Shown here: positions 45,858 to 55,010 of the stretch, one piece after another
How the letters are laid out: every line of letters starts with the position of its first letter
Position numbering within the stretch: position 1 is the first letter of the stretch
DNA from: Salinicola aestuarinus
Lineage (GTDB): Bacteria; Pseudomonadota; Gammaproteobacteria; Pseudomonadales; Halomonadaceae
DNA: 64,000 nucleotides
Direction of reading: 5' to 3'
NCBI RefSeq assembly: GCF_003206645.1
Contig: NZ_PZJP01000001.1
Location: 416,425 to 480,424, forward strand
Program-made: the position numbers and the translations under genes
The notes under the pieces: generated by a model
The model's input: the letters and a program-made list of their open reading frames with translations, nothing else
The model's database searches: none
Told to the model about the DNA's origin: nothing

Positions 45858-48002
45858 ATGTTCACCATCGATGACCTGGCCGATCGCCTCGGCGGCTATC
45901 TACCCTCGGAGGAGATCCAGCAGGTCAGGCGCGCCTTCTACTACGCCGAACAGGCCCACGACGGCCAGACCCGCCGCTCCGGCGAGCCCTACGTCACCCA
46001 TCCGCTGGCCGTCGCCAATATTCTCGCCAACATGCACATGGACCATCAAAGCCTGATGGCCGCGATGCTGCATGACGTAATCGAGGACACCGGTGTAACA
46101 CGTGATGCCGTCGCCACCCAGTTCGGCGAAGCGGTGGCAGGGTTGGTCGATGGCGTGTCGAAGCTGACCCAGATCACCTTCGAAGACAAAGCCGTCGCTC
46201 AGGCGGAGAACTTCCAGAAGATGGTGATGGCGATGTCCCAGGACATCCGCGTGATCATCGTCAAGCTCGCCGATCGGCTGCACAACATGCGCACTCTCGG
46301 CGCGCTGCGACCGGACAAGAAGCGGCGCATCGCGCGCGAGACGCTGGAGATCTACGCCCGTATCGCCGGGCGGCTGGGCATCAACACCATCCGCGTCGAG
46401 CTCGAGGATCTCTCCTTCCAGGCGATCCACCCGATGCGCGCCGAGCGGATCAAGCGCGCGGTGGCCCGAGCCCGCGGCAATCGCCGCTCGACCATGCGCC
46501 AGATCCAGGACAGCCTGCAGCGCCGGCTCGACGAGGACGATCTCATCGGCAGCGTGGTCGGCCGGCAGAAGCACCTGCTGTCGATCTATCGCAAGATGCG
46601 CGATCAGCGAAAGCCCTTCGCCGAGATCATGGACGTATTCGGCTTTCGCATCATTACCGACAGCGTCGACAACAGCTATCGCATCCTCGGCGCGGTTCAC
46701 AATCTCTACAAGCCGGTGCCCGGGCGCTTCAAGGACTATATCGCCATCCCCAAGGCGAACGGCTACCAGAGCCTGCACACCACGCTCTTCGGCCCTAGCG
46801 GCATGCCCGTCGAGGTGCAGATACGCACTCGCGAAATGGAAGCGATGGCCAACAACGGCATCGCCGCGCACTGGCTCTACAAGGCCGGCCAGACCGAGCG
46901 GCCCATTGCCGTCGGCAGCCACGCCCGCGCTCGTGAATGGGTCCGCGGGCTGCTCGAGATGCAGCGCCACGCCGGGGATTCGCTCGAGTTCATCGAACAC
47001 GTCAAGAACGACCTTTTCCCCGACGATGTCTACATCTTCACCCCGAAGGGTGACATCATGGAGCTGCCGCAGGGGGCGACCGCGGTCGACTTCGCCTACA
47101 GCGTGCATACCGACATCGGCAACAGCTGCATCGCCTGTCGTATCGACCGCCACCTGGCGCCGCTGTCGACACCGCTGGAGAGCGGCCAGACCCTCGAGAT
47201 CATTACCGCGCCTGGCGCGCGTCCCAATCTCGCCTGGCTCAATTTCGTGATTACCGCGAAGGCGCGGTCGGCGATTCGCCATGCGCTCAAGAACCAGCAG
47301 CGCAGCGAGGCGGTCCAGCTCGGCCGACGCCTGCTCAACCGGGCGCTGGCGGGATTCGATACGAGCCTGGAGACCCTGCCGGAAGGACGGCTGACCATGC
47401 TGCTGGCCGAGATCGACCTCAACAGCGAGGACGATCTGTTGGCAGGTATCGGGCTCGGCACGCGGCTGGCGCACGCCACCGCCCGCCGACTGGTGGATAC
47501 CGAGCCTCGAGAAGAGGAAAACGAGCGGGCGGAGTTCCGCCGTCTGGCGGAGTCGAACGGGCCGATCGTGATCAACGGCTCGGAGAGCATGGCGATCAGT
47601 TTCGCCCGCTGCTGCTACCCGCTACCGGGCGACCCGGTGATCGGCCACCTCTCGATTGGCAAGGGAATCGTCGTCCATCGCCACGACTGCGGTAACCTCG
47701 AGGAGCTGCGCGACGATCCCGACAAGCTCGTCTCCTTGACGTGGTCCAATCAGATCGAGCAGGATTTTCCGGTGCCGTTGCGCATCGAGATCGAAACGCG
47801 ACGCGGATTGATCGCCGAACTCGCAAGCCTGGTGACCGACGCCGACGCCAATATCGAGCGCATCGGCATCGAGGAGCGCGACGTTCGATTGTCGATCGTC
47901 AATTTGACCATTCTGGTCAAAGGTCGCATTCATCTGGCGCGGATCATCAAGCGCCTGCGCAACCTGAATCACATCGGGCGTATCGTTCGCGCTCGACACT
48001 GA
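45858..48002 (+). CDS. spoT: Bifunctional (p)ppGpp synthetase/hydrolase SpoT
   Basis: 714 residues. N-terminal HD hydrolase domain (HPLAVANI, HDVIEDTG with His72-Asp73 and Glu76-Asp77), synthetase domain with GRFKDYIAIPKANGYQSLHT, where the RxKD form marks a bifunctional Rel/SpoT enzyme rather than RelA (ExDD). Then TGS (DVYIFTPKGDIMELPQGATAVDFAY), a conserved Cys-rich helical part (ISFARCCYPLPGDPVIG) and a C-terminal ACT domain. It makes and degrades ppGpp to control growth under starvation. A strong terminator follows at 48019-48057. Confidence 0.97.
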   Translation: MFTIDDLADRLGGYLPSEEIQQVRRAFYYAEQAHDGQTRRSGEPYVTHPLAVANILANMHMDHQSLMAAMLHDVIEDTGVTRDAVATQFGEAVAGLVDGVSKLTQITFEDKAVAQAENFQKMVMAMSQDIRVIIVKLADRLHNMRTLGALRPDKKRRIARETLEIYARIAGRLGINTIRVELEDLSFQAIHPMRAERIKRAVARARGNRRSTMRQIQDSLQRRLDEDDLIGSVVGRQKHLLSIYRKMRDQRKPFAEIMDVFGFRIITDSVDNSYRILGAVHNLYKPVPGRFKDYIAIPKANGYQSLHTTLFGPSGMPVEVQIRTREMEAMANNGIAAHWLYKAGQTERPIAVGSHARAREWVRGLLEMQRHAGDSLEFIEHVKNDLFPDDVYIFTPKGDIMELPQGATAVDFAYSVHTDIGNSCIACRIDRHLAPLSTPLESGQTLEIITAPGARPNLAWLNFVITAKARSAIRHALKNQQRSEAVQLGRRLLNRALAGFDTSLETLPEGRLTMLLAEIDLNSEDDLLAGIGLGTRLAHATARRLVDTEPREEENERAEFRRLAESNGPIVINGSESMAISFARCCYPLPGDPVIGHLSIGKGIVVHRHDCGNLEELRDDPDKLVSLTWSNQIEQDFPVPLRIEIETRRGLIAELASLVTDADANIERIGIEERDVRLSIVNLTILVKGRIHLARIIKRLRNLNHIGRIVRARH

Positions 48003-48018
48003 ACAAGCACTCGATGCT

Positions 48019-48057
48019 GCCCCGCCGTGGTCTACCGCGGCGGGGCGTCGTTTTTTT
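48019..48057 (+). terminator. Rho-independent terminator after spoT
   Basis: Stem GCCCCGCCG (48019-48027) with its complement (48038-48046), a 10-base loop, then a run of seven T residues at 48051-48057. Ends the gmk-rpoZ-spoT transcript, so ridA probably has its own promoter in 48058-48135. Confidence 0.92.
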
Positions 48058-48135
48058 CGTCCGGGCGCTAGACCCAACGCAAGGTTCATCAAAAAGACTG
48101 TCGCCTCTCAAACAACTGAAGCTGGAGGGTACGCC

Positions 48136-48525
48136 ATGAGCAACAAAGCCGTTATCAATACCGACAACGCCCCGGCCGCCATCGGTCCCTACTCGCAGGC
48201 CATCAAGTCGGGTAACACCGTCTACATTTCGGGCCAGATTCCGCTCGACCCCGAGACCATGGAGATGGTCTCCGACGCATTCGAAGCCCAGGCACGCCAG
48301 GTCTTCACCAATCTGTCTGCGGTGTGTCACGAAGCGGCGGGGTCACTGCAGGACATCGTCAAGCTCAACCTCTACCTCACCGATCTCGACAACTTCGGCG
48401 TGGTCAACCAGGTGATGGAAACGTTCTTCTCGGCGCCCTACCCCGCCCGCGCGGCCGTCGGCGTCAAGCAGCTGCCTAAGGGGAGTCTGCTCGAGGCAGA
48501 AGCCGTGATGGTGATCGGCGACTGA
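48136..48525 (+). CDS. ridA: RidA family reactive intermediate deaminase
   Basis: 129 residues; ATG follows GGAGGG. The YjgF/RidA signature is complete: GPYSQAIKSGNTVYISGQIPLDP, and the catalytic Arg105 and Glu120 (YPARAAVGV, LLEAEAV) in E. coli-like positions. It hydrolyses enamine/imine intermediates released by PLP enzymes such as threonine dehydratase. Conserved neighbour of spoT in many gammaproteobacteria. Confidence 0.95.
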   Translation: MSNKAVINTDNAPAAIGPYSQAIKSGNTVYISGQIPLDPETMEMVSDAFEAQARQVFTNLSAVCHEAAGSLQDIVKLNLYLTDLDNFGVVNQVMETFFSAPYPARAAVGVKQLPKGSLLEAEAVMVIGD

Positions 48526-48540
48526 GACACCCACCGCCGC

Positions 48541-48565
48541 TGCGCCCGTCACTCATCCGGGCGCA
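48541..48565. terminator. Hairpin at convergent ridA/araC ends
   Basis: TGCGCCCG (48541-48548) and its complement (48558-48565) around a 9-base loop that spans the araC stop. No long T-run follows, so a weak or shared terminator. Confidence 0.4.
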
Positions 48566-49530
48566 CGGTGCGGGGCGGCATGCTGTAGCTCGCCTCTCAG
48601 CTGGCTGACATCCGTACGCGGTGGCACGCCGAACATCCGACTGTAATCGCGACTGAAGTGCGACGGGCTCCCGTAGCCCACCCGGAAACCGGCCGTCGAC
48701 GCTTCCGCCCCCTCGGCCAGCATCAGTCGCCTCGCCTCATGCAGTCGCAGCCGCTTCTGAAACTGAACCGGAGACATCCGCGTCACCTGCTTGAAGCTGT
48801 GAAACAGCGCCGATTCGCTCATGTTGACCATGTCAGCGAGCTCGCGGACACGCAGCGGTTCCGTGAAGCGCGCCTTGAGCACCTCGATCGCACGCGACAC
48901 GCGATGCGTCTGGCTATCGGACGTCACGAACTTGCGCATGTAGGGCGCCAGCTCCCCGATCAGGGCACGATAGAGGATCTCGCGCCTGATCAGCGGTCCC
49001 AGAATAGCGATGTCCCGGGGGGTATCGAGAAGGCTCACCAGCCGGGACATCGCCTCGACCATCCCCCGATCCGCCAGCACACGACTCATTCCGCACGCCC
49101 CATCCGGACAGGCGTCCTCCCGCTGCGGCACCCCCGGCGCCCCCATTGCCAGCACCAGATCCGTCACCTCCTGCGGGTCGACCGTGAACTTGACGCCGAG
49201 AAAGGGCTTTTGCGGTGAGGCTTCGACCACCTTGCCGAGAACCGGTAGCGGAACCGCCGACACCATGCAGCTGAGCGGCCCGTAATCGATACGCCGGTCG
49301 CCAAGCCAGAGGGTCTTGGCGCCCTGGGCGACCAGGCACAGTGCGGGATCGTAGACTCGCGACCCCATGCAGTCGGTGGTGGAATCGGCGCGAGCGAGCT
49401 CCAGACCCGGAATCTCGGTCGTGATGAATCCCTCACCAGTGGCATGTCGCCGAATTCGCCTCGCTAGCGTATTCGCCAACACGTCGAGCGAAGCTTCGGC
49501 TTCCCATGGCACAGACGGTGTCGCTATCAC
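48553..49530 (-). CDS. AraC-family regulator with AraC_N domain
   Basis: About 325 residues if GTG 49530 is used, which has GGGGAG eight bases upstream. An in-frame ATG at 49746 would add 72 residues of unlikely composition. N-terminal sensor domain (LARADSTTDCMGSRVYDPALCLVAQGAKTLWLG, YGPLSCMVSAVPLPV) then two helix-turn-helices (VRELADMVNMSESALFHSFKQVTRMSPVQFQK; STAGFRVGYGSPSHFSRDYSRMFG). It belongs to the same family as the AraC gene at 42132-43106. Divergent from the RND efflux genes, it is the likely regulator of the pump. Confidence 0.88.
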   Translation of the reverse strand: MIATPSVPWEAEASLDVLANTLARRIRRHATGEGFITTEIPGLELARADSTTDCMGSRVYDPALCLVAQGAKTLWLGDRRIDYGPLSCMVSAVPLPVLGKVVEASPQKPFLGVKFTVDPQEVTDLVLAMGAPGVPQREDACPDGACGMSRVLADRGMVEAMSRLVSLLDTPRDIAILGPLIRREILYRALIGELAPYMRKFVTSDSQTHRVSRAIEVLKARFTEPLRVRELADMVNMSESALFHSFKQVTRMSPVQFQKRLRLHEARRLMLAEGAEASTAGFRVGYGSPSHFSRDYSRMFGVPPRTDVSQLRGELQHAAPHRAPG

Positions 49531-49900
49531 GAACTCACTCCCCGAAAAATGGATGACGGCGTCGTCAACGAGAAATCGCGAGTGTAAGCCCGATTGTCGT
49601 CTACCTGATGACGCTCCCCTCAACTCGGCAGGATTAGGCAAGCCGCTTGAAGAATCCGGCAATGATTGGCGCGCCGCACGCCGCCGGGCCCGCTCGTCGC
49701 CGTTGCCGAATTGGAAGCCGCTCGATCTCTCTGGAGAATTGGGCAATCAATCGGCAGTAAACTGATAACGACCCCGACGCGCCGCCTCTTACAGTGACGC
49801 TCCTGTCCCGCCGCATTTCTCGATGACCGCGCCTCGCCGGCTGCGATCCACAGCCCCTATCGACGAAGGGCGCGGACATCACGCCACTGCGGAGCCAAGC
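49531..49900. other. Divergent promoter region araC / RND efflux operon
   Basis: 370 bases without a convincing gene. A possible rightward promoter is TTGGGC (49739-49744) with TGATAA (49763-49768), spacer 18, a weak match. AraC-type sites are expected here but none stands out. The frame upstream of the adaptor start, from 49823, has no ribosome site and reads poorly. Confidence 0.4.
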
Positions 49901-51124
49901 ATGAATAGCCGAATCATCCAGGGAACCCATCGCGTCGCTCCCCCTCCCCGAAAGTCACATCGGCTGGCCCGGCGACTGCCCGGCTCGCTGTCGGTCACGC
50001 CATGGCTACTGGCCACGCTGCTGCTCGGGGGATGCCATGCGCAGAGCGAGCCTGCGGAGGCTGCCGCGCCTTTACCGCCGGAAGTCGACGTGGTCACGCT
50101 GCAGGCCGAGCCGGTCACGCTGCACGAAACGTTCACCGGGCGCGTCGTCGCCCCCGAAACCGTCGAGCTCCGTCCTCGCGTGAGTGGCTACGTCGACGAG
50201 ATCGCCTTTGAGGAGGGTCAGCGGGTCGAGGCCGGCGACCTGCTCTTTCGCATCGATCCGCGTCCTTACGACGCCCGCGTGGCGGCGTCCCGTGCCGCGC
50301 TCGATCAGGCGCGCAGCCAGCGTGATCTCGCCAACGCCGAAGCCGAGCGTTCGCGCCAACTGGTGGGCAAGCAGATGATCTCCCGGGAACAGCACGACCA
50401 ACGCCAGGCGGCGGCACTCGACGCCCGGGCGCGCGTGGCAGAAGCCGAGGCCACGCTGAGCAGCGCCCGGCTGGATCTCGAATACACCCGTGTCACCGCC
50501 CCGGTCACTGCCCGAACCGGGCGAGCCATGGTCACGCGCGGCAATCTGGCGAGTGCCGACCAGACGGTGCTCACGATGCTGGTGTCGGTCGACCCGCTGT
50601 ACGTCTACTTCGACAGCAACGAAACACTCGCCAACGGTAGCGGACCGCGCGCGAGCCAGAATGCACCGATCCCGGTTCAGATCGGGCTGGCCGGCGAGAC
50701 CGGCTTTCCCCACCGGGGGGAGCTCGACTTCATCGACAATCGCATCAATCCGAATACGGGGTCTCTGCAGTATCGCGCCGTGCTGGACAACCCCGAGGGG
50801 CGCATCCGGCCGGGCCAGTTCGCCCGGGTCGATATGCCGACGGCTTCGCTCGACAGCGCGCTGCTGATCGATCGCAAGGCGATCCTGGCCAATCAGGATC
50901 GGCGTTTCGTCTACGTCGTGGCCGACGACAACACCGTGATGCCGCGCCAGATCGTAACCGGTCGCACGGTCGACAAGCGGGTGGTCATCCGCGAGGGCCT
51001 CGCGCCCGGTGACCGCATTGTCGTCAACGGCACCCAGAAGATCTTCGCCGCGGGCATGCCAATTACCCCGCACTCGGTCGAGAGACACCCCGAGGCCTCC
51101 GGCAGCGAGCTGGCCACGCACTGA
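49901..51124 (+). CDS. RND efflux periplasmic adaptor lipoprotein (MexE/AcrA-like)
   Basis: 407 residues from ATG 49901 with GGAG upstream. The N-terminus is long and basic, then a lipoprotein signal with lipobox LLLGGC. The membrane-fusion layout follows: barrel/lipoyl half RPRVSGYVDEIAFEEGQRVEAGDLLFRIDPRPYDA (about 90-125), alpha-helical hairpin (130-195), second lipoyl half DLEYTRVTAPVTARTGRAMVTRGNLA, then beta-barrel and membrane-proximal domains. It bridges the inner-membrane RND pump and an outer-membrane channel. No channel gene is adjacent. Confidence 0.92.
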   Translation: MNSRIIQGTHRVAPPPRKSHRLARRLPGSLSVTPWLLATLLLGGCHAQSEPAEAAAPLPPEVDVVTLQAEPVTLHETFTGRVVAPETVELRPRVSGYVDEIAFEEGQRVEAGDLLFRIDPRPYDARVAASRAALDQARSQRDLANAEAERSRQLVGKQMISREQHDQRQAAALDARARVAEAEATLSSARLDLEYTRVTAPVTARTGRAMVTRGNLASADQTVLTMLVSVDPLYVYFDSNETLANGSGPRASQNAPIPVQIGLAGETGFPHRGELDFIDNRINPNTGSLQYRAVLDNPEGRIRPGQFARVDMPTASLDSALLIDRKAILANQDRRFVYVVADDNTVMPRQIVTGRTVDKRVVIREGLAPGDRIVVNGTQKIFAAGMPITPHSVERHPEASGSELATH

Positions 51125-51251
51125 GCCGCAGCGTCCTGGCGCTCACCGCTCAGCCCTCAGTGAGATCACGACGCGCGTTACGCCGCATACCCCTTCAAGG
51201 GAACGATAACGAGCGGCGGGCTTCGTCCCCGCCGCGCAGGAGCCCATTGTC

Positions 51252-54200
51252 ATGAACGTCTCGCGCTTTTTCGTCGACAGACCCATTTTCGCCGCGGTCC
51301 TGTCGATTATCATGCTGGCGATCGGAGCGATCTCGATCCCCAATCTTCCCATCGGCGAATACCCGGATGTCGTGCCGCCCTCGGTTCTGGTACGCACCAC
51401 CTACCCCGGGGCCAACCCCAAGGAGATTGCCGAGACCGTCGCCACGCCGCTCGAGGAGGCGATCACCGGCGTCGAGGACATGATGTACTACAAGTCCGTG
51501 GCCGGCTCGGACGGGGTGCTGCAGATGACCATCACCTTCCGTCCCGGCACCGATGCCGAGCAGGCGACGGTCAGGGTACAGAACCGGGTCAGTCAGGCCT
51601 TGGCACGCCTACCGGAGGCGGTTCGTCGCCAGGGCGTCACGACCCAGAAGCAGTCCCCTACCTTCTTGATGGTGGTCCACCTCGTCTCACCGGACGACAG
51701 CTACGACACGCTCTATCTGCGTAACTATGCGCGCCTGCACGCTCGCGATCAGCTTGCCCGCATTCCGGGCGTCGGCGAGGCGCAGCTGTTGGGCGGCGGC
51801 GATTACGCCATGCGCGCCTGGCTCAATCCGGACCGGATCGCGGCCCACGGCCTGACCGCTGGCGACGTCGTTGCCGCCATTCGCGAGCAGAACGTGCAGG
51901 TCTCGGCGGGACAGATCGGCGGCGAGCCGATGCCGGATAGCGACTTCCTGACACTGATCAATGCCAAGGGGCGCCTGACGAGCGAGGAGGAGTTTGGCAA
52001 CGTCGTGCTCAAGGCCGGCGCTGGCGGCGAGATACTGCGGCTGAAGGATGTGGCAAGACTCGAACTCGGCGCCGGCGACTACACCCTGCGCGCGCAACTC
52101 GATGGCAAGGATGCCGTGGCGATCGGTATTTTCCAGTCGCCCGGCGCCAATGCGCTGGACATTCGCGATCAGGTCATCGCCACGATGGACGACTTGGCGA
52201 CGCAGTTCCCGCCCGGCGTGGAATATCGCACCGTCTACGACACCACGCTGTTCGTCACCGACTCGATCCACTCGGTCATTCAGACGCTGCTGGAAGCGAT
52301 CCTCCTGGTGGTGCTGGTGGTCACCCTGTTCCTGCAGACATGGCGGGCTTCGCTGATCCCGCTGCTGGCGGTGCCGGTATCGGTCGTCGGGACCTTTGCC
52401 GTGCTGCTCTTGCTGGGATACTCGATCAACACGCTGACGCTGTTCGGCCTGGTGCTGGCGATCGGTATCGTCGTCGACGACGCCATCGTGGTGGTCGAGA
52501 ACGTGGAGCGCAATATCGGCCAGGGGCTGACGCCACGGGCCGCGGCCCACCAGGCAATGCGCGAAGTGTCGGGCCCCATCGTCGCCATTGGCCTGGTTCT
52601 GTGCGCGGTCTTCGTGCCGATGGCTTTCCTCTCCGGCGTCACCGGCCAGTTCTACCGCCAGTTCGCGGTGACCATCGCCATTTCGACGGTCATCTCGACG
52701 ATCAACTCGCTGACGCTCTCGCCGGCACTGGCCGCTAAGTTGCTCAAGCCCCATGACGCGCCGAAGGATCGGCTCACCCGGATCATCGACTGGCTGTTCG
52801 GCTGGCTGTTTCGCCCGTTCAACCGCCTGTTCGATGCGGGCGCCGAGCGCTACCAGGGCACGGTATCGCGCAGCCTGAAACGCCGTGGCACGGTGTTCGT
52901 CGTCTATCTGATTCTGCTCGCGACGACGGGTTACCTGTTCAAGATCGTGCCGCCCGGCTTCATCCCGGTGCAGGACAAGATGTACCTGATCGCCGGCGTC
53001 AAACTGCCGGAGGGCGCCTCGCTCAATCGCACCGATGCATTGCTGCGTGAAGTCGTCGACATCGCCATGCAGACCGATGGCGTGGAGCATGCCATCTCGT
53101 TCCCCGGTCTCAATGCACTCCAGTTCACCAATACCGCCAATACCGGATTGGCGTTTCTGACGCTGGCGCCCTTCGATGAGCGAACTCGCACGGCCGCACA
53201 GATCAATGCCGAGATCGCCGGCAAGATCTCGGCACTCAAGTCGGGGATCGCCTTTTCGTTCATGCCGCCACCGATTCTCGGTCTCGGCAACGGCTCCGGC
53301 TATCAACTGTTCGTCGAGGATCGTGGCGGCGTGGGGTACGGCCCGCTGCAGGAAGCCGTGACCGCTTTCCAAGGCGCAATAATGCAGACCCCGGGGATGA
53401 GCTACCCGATCACCAGTTATCAGGCCAACGTGCCCCAGCTGGATGCCGACGTCGATCGGCTCAAGGCCAAGGCGCAGGGCGTTGCCGTCACCGACCTGTT
53501 CGACACGCTGCAGACCTATCTAGGCTCGACCTACATCAACGATTTCAATCAGTTCGGTCGGACCTGGCAGGTCATCGCCCAGGCCGAAGCGCCCTATCGC
53601 GCCAGCGTTGACGATATCGCTCGCCTGCGGACGCGCAATGCCCAGGGTGAGATGGTGCCGATCGGCTCGATGGTCCGGATCGAGGAGAGTTTCGGGCCCG
53701 ATCCGGTGCTGCGCTTCAACGGCTATCCCGCGGCCGATCTGGCCGGCGAGGCCGACCCCCGCGTGCTCTCCTCGCCGCAGGCGATGACCGCGCTCACCCA
53801 GCTCGGCGAGCAGGTGCTGCCGGCCGGCATCGACTTTGAGTGGACCGATCTCAGCTACCAGCAGGCGACCCAGGGCAACGCCGCGCTGATCGTTTTCCCC
53901 CTGGCGGTGATGCTGGTGTTTCTGGTCCTCGCCGCGCTCTACGAGAGTTGGACGCTGCCGCTAGCGGTCATCCTGATCGTGCCGATGTGTGTGCTCTCGG
54001 CCCTAATCGGCGTGCGCATCTCTGGCGGGGACACCAACGTTTTCGTCCAGGTCGGGCTGGTGGTACTGATCGGGCTGGCCTGCAAGAATGCGATCCTGAT
54101 CGTGGAGTTTGCCCGCGAACTCGAGTTACAGGGCCGCGGCATCGTGCAGGCGGCGCTGGAAGCGTGCCAGCTGCGCCTGCGCCCGATCATCATGACCTCG

Positions 54201-54434
54201 ATCACCTTCACCGCGGCGGTAGTCCCGCTGGCGCTGGGGCATGGCGCCGGGGCCGAAGTCCGCCAGGCGCTGGGGATCGCCGTGTTTTCCGGCATGCTGG
54301 GCGTGACGCTGTTCGGGCTTTTCCTCACCCCGGTGTTCTACGTCGCACTGCGCAAACTGGCAGGGCCGTTGGCCCCGGCACACACCAGGCTGGACGAGAC
54401 AACCGATCACGCCCCGACTGGCGAGCGCACATGA
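51252..54434 (+). CDS. RND multidrug efflux permease, HAE1 family (MexF-like)
   Basis: 1060 residues. Typical start MNVSRFFVDRPIFAAVLSIIMLAIGAISI, two large periplasmic loops, and twelve membrane helices. Helix 4 has GIVVDDAIVVVENVERN with the two adjacent aspartates used for proton relay, and GLACKNAILIVEFAREL lies in helix 10. It exports drugs, solvents or metabolites using the proton gradient, as a trimer with the adaptor encoded 127 bases upstream. The FVQVGLVVLIGLACKNAIL and FTNTANTGLAF details are closer to MexF than AcrB. The outer-membrane partner must come from elsewhere. Confidence 0.94.
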   Translation: MNVSRFFVDRPIFAAVLSIIMLAIGAISIPNLPIGEYPDVVPPSVLVRTTYPGANPKEIAETVATPLEEAITGVEDMMYYKSVAGSDGVLQMTITFRPGTDAEQATVRVQNRVSQALARLPEAVRRQGVTTQKQSPTFLMVVHLVSPDDSYDTLYLRNYARLHARDQLARIPGVGEAQLLGGGDYAMRAWLNPDRIAAHGLTAGDVVAAIREQNVQVSAGQIGGEPMPDSDFLTLINAKGRLTSEEEFGNVVLKAGAGGEILRLKDVARLELGAGDYTLRAQLDGKDAVAIGIFQSPGANALDIRDQVIATMDDLATQFPPGVEYRTVYDTTLFVTDSIHSVIQTLLEAILLVVLVVTLFLQTWRASLIPLLAVPVSVVGTFAVLLLLGYSINTLTLFGLVLAIGIVVDDAIVVVENVERNIGQGLTPRAAAHQAMREVSGPIVAIGLVLCAVFVPMAFLSGVTGQFYRQFAVTIAISTVISTINSLTLSPALAAKLLKPHDAPKDRLTRIIDWLFGWLFRPFNRLFDAGAERYQGTVSRSLKRRGTVFVVYLILLATTGYLFKIVPPGFIPVQDKMYLIAGVKLPEGASLNRTDALLREVVDIAMQTDGVEHAISFPGLNALQFTNTANTGLAFLTLAPFDERTRTAAQINAEIAGKISALKSGIAFSFMPPPILGLGNGSGYQLFVEDRGGVGYGPLQEAVTAFQGAIMQTPGMSYPITSYQANVPQLDADVDRLKAKAQGVAVTDLFDTLQTYLGSTYINDFNQFGRTWQVIAQAEAPYRASVDDIARLRTRNAQGEMVPIGSMVRIEESFGPDPVLRFNGYPAADLAGEADPRVLSSPQAMTALTQLGEQVLPAGIDFEWTDLSYQQATQGNAALIVFPLAVMLVFLVLAALYESWTLPLAVILIVPMCVLSALIGVRISGGDTNVFVQVGLVVLIGLACKNAILIVEFARELELQGRGIVQAALEACQLRLRPIIMTSITFTAAVVPLALGHGAGAEVRQALGIAVFSGMLGVTLFGLFLTPVFYVALRKLAGPLAPAHTRLDETTDHAPTGERT

Positions 54435-54485
54435 GCCTCACACCGCTTGTCGGGTCGAACGCTGCCGCCAACGGAAACCGATATC

Positions 54486-55010
54486 GTGCACACCCCTCGC
54501 CGCCTCTTCTTCGCACTGTGGCCCGACGATGTCAGTCGTCGGGCGCTGGCCGACGAGGCGCATCGCCTGGCCCCAGGCTGTGGCGATGGCGATGCGCTAC
54601 CGGCGGAGAACCTGCACATCACGCTGGCGTTTCTGGGTAGCGTCGATACGGCGCGGATCGCTCCCCTGATCGATCTGACCCAGCGTTGGCCCTCGCCTTG
54701 CGGTGACTGGACGCTCGACCGCCTGGGCCACTTCCCCAGGCCGCGCATTGTCTGGGCCGGCAGCCTCACACCCGAAACCGCGCTGCTGACGCTGCAGGCC
54801 GATCTCTGGCAGGCGCTCTCTCACCACGGTTTCCCCCCGCCGCAGCGCGATTTCACCCCACACGTCAGCCTGGTCCGCCAGGCCGACCGACCGCCCCCAG
54901 AGACGACGTTGAGCGAACCCGTCCGCTGGCGTTTTGACCACCTGGCACTGGTCGCCTCCGAGCTCGGCGACGGTGGCTCCCGCTACACCACCCTAGCCAG
55001 GAGTGAGTGA
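54486..55010 (+). CDS. thpR: RNA 2',3'-cyclic phosphodiesterase (2'-5' RNA ligase superfamily)
   Basis: About 174 residues from GTG 54486. Starting from the upstream TTG 54447 would add 13 residues of weak sequence. The N-terminal RRLFFALWPDD is typical, and the two catalytic H-x-T/S motifs are HITL and HVSL. The enzyme opens 2',3'-cyclic phosphates on RNA, with weak ligase activity in vitro. Its last 18 bases overlap the convergent blh gene. Confidence 0.88.
   Translation: MHTPRRLFFALWPDDVSRRALADEAHRLAPGCGDGDALPAENLHITLAFLGSVDTARIAPLIDLTQRWPSPCGDWTLDRLGHFPRPRIVWAGSLTPETALLTLQADLWQALSHHGFPPPQRDFTPHVSLVRQADRPPPETTLSEPVRWRFDHLALVASELGDGGSRYTTLARSE

Noticed and set aside
45900..47474. 524-codon open frame on the minus strand inside spoT
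   Set aside because: Antisense shadow of a GC-rich gene; residues are dominated by Arg, Asp, His and Gly without motifs, and spoT on the plus strand is complete.
51687..53372. 561-codon minus-strand open frame within the RND permease
   Set aside because: The permease is intact and recognisable in the other strand; the antisense frame is His/Arg/Gln-rich and has no ribosome site.
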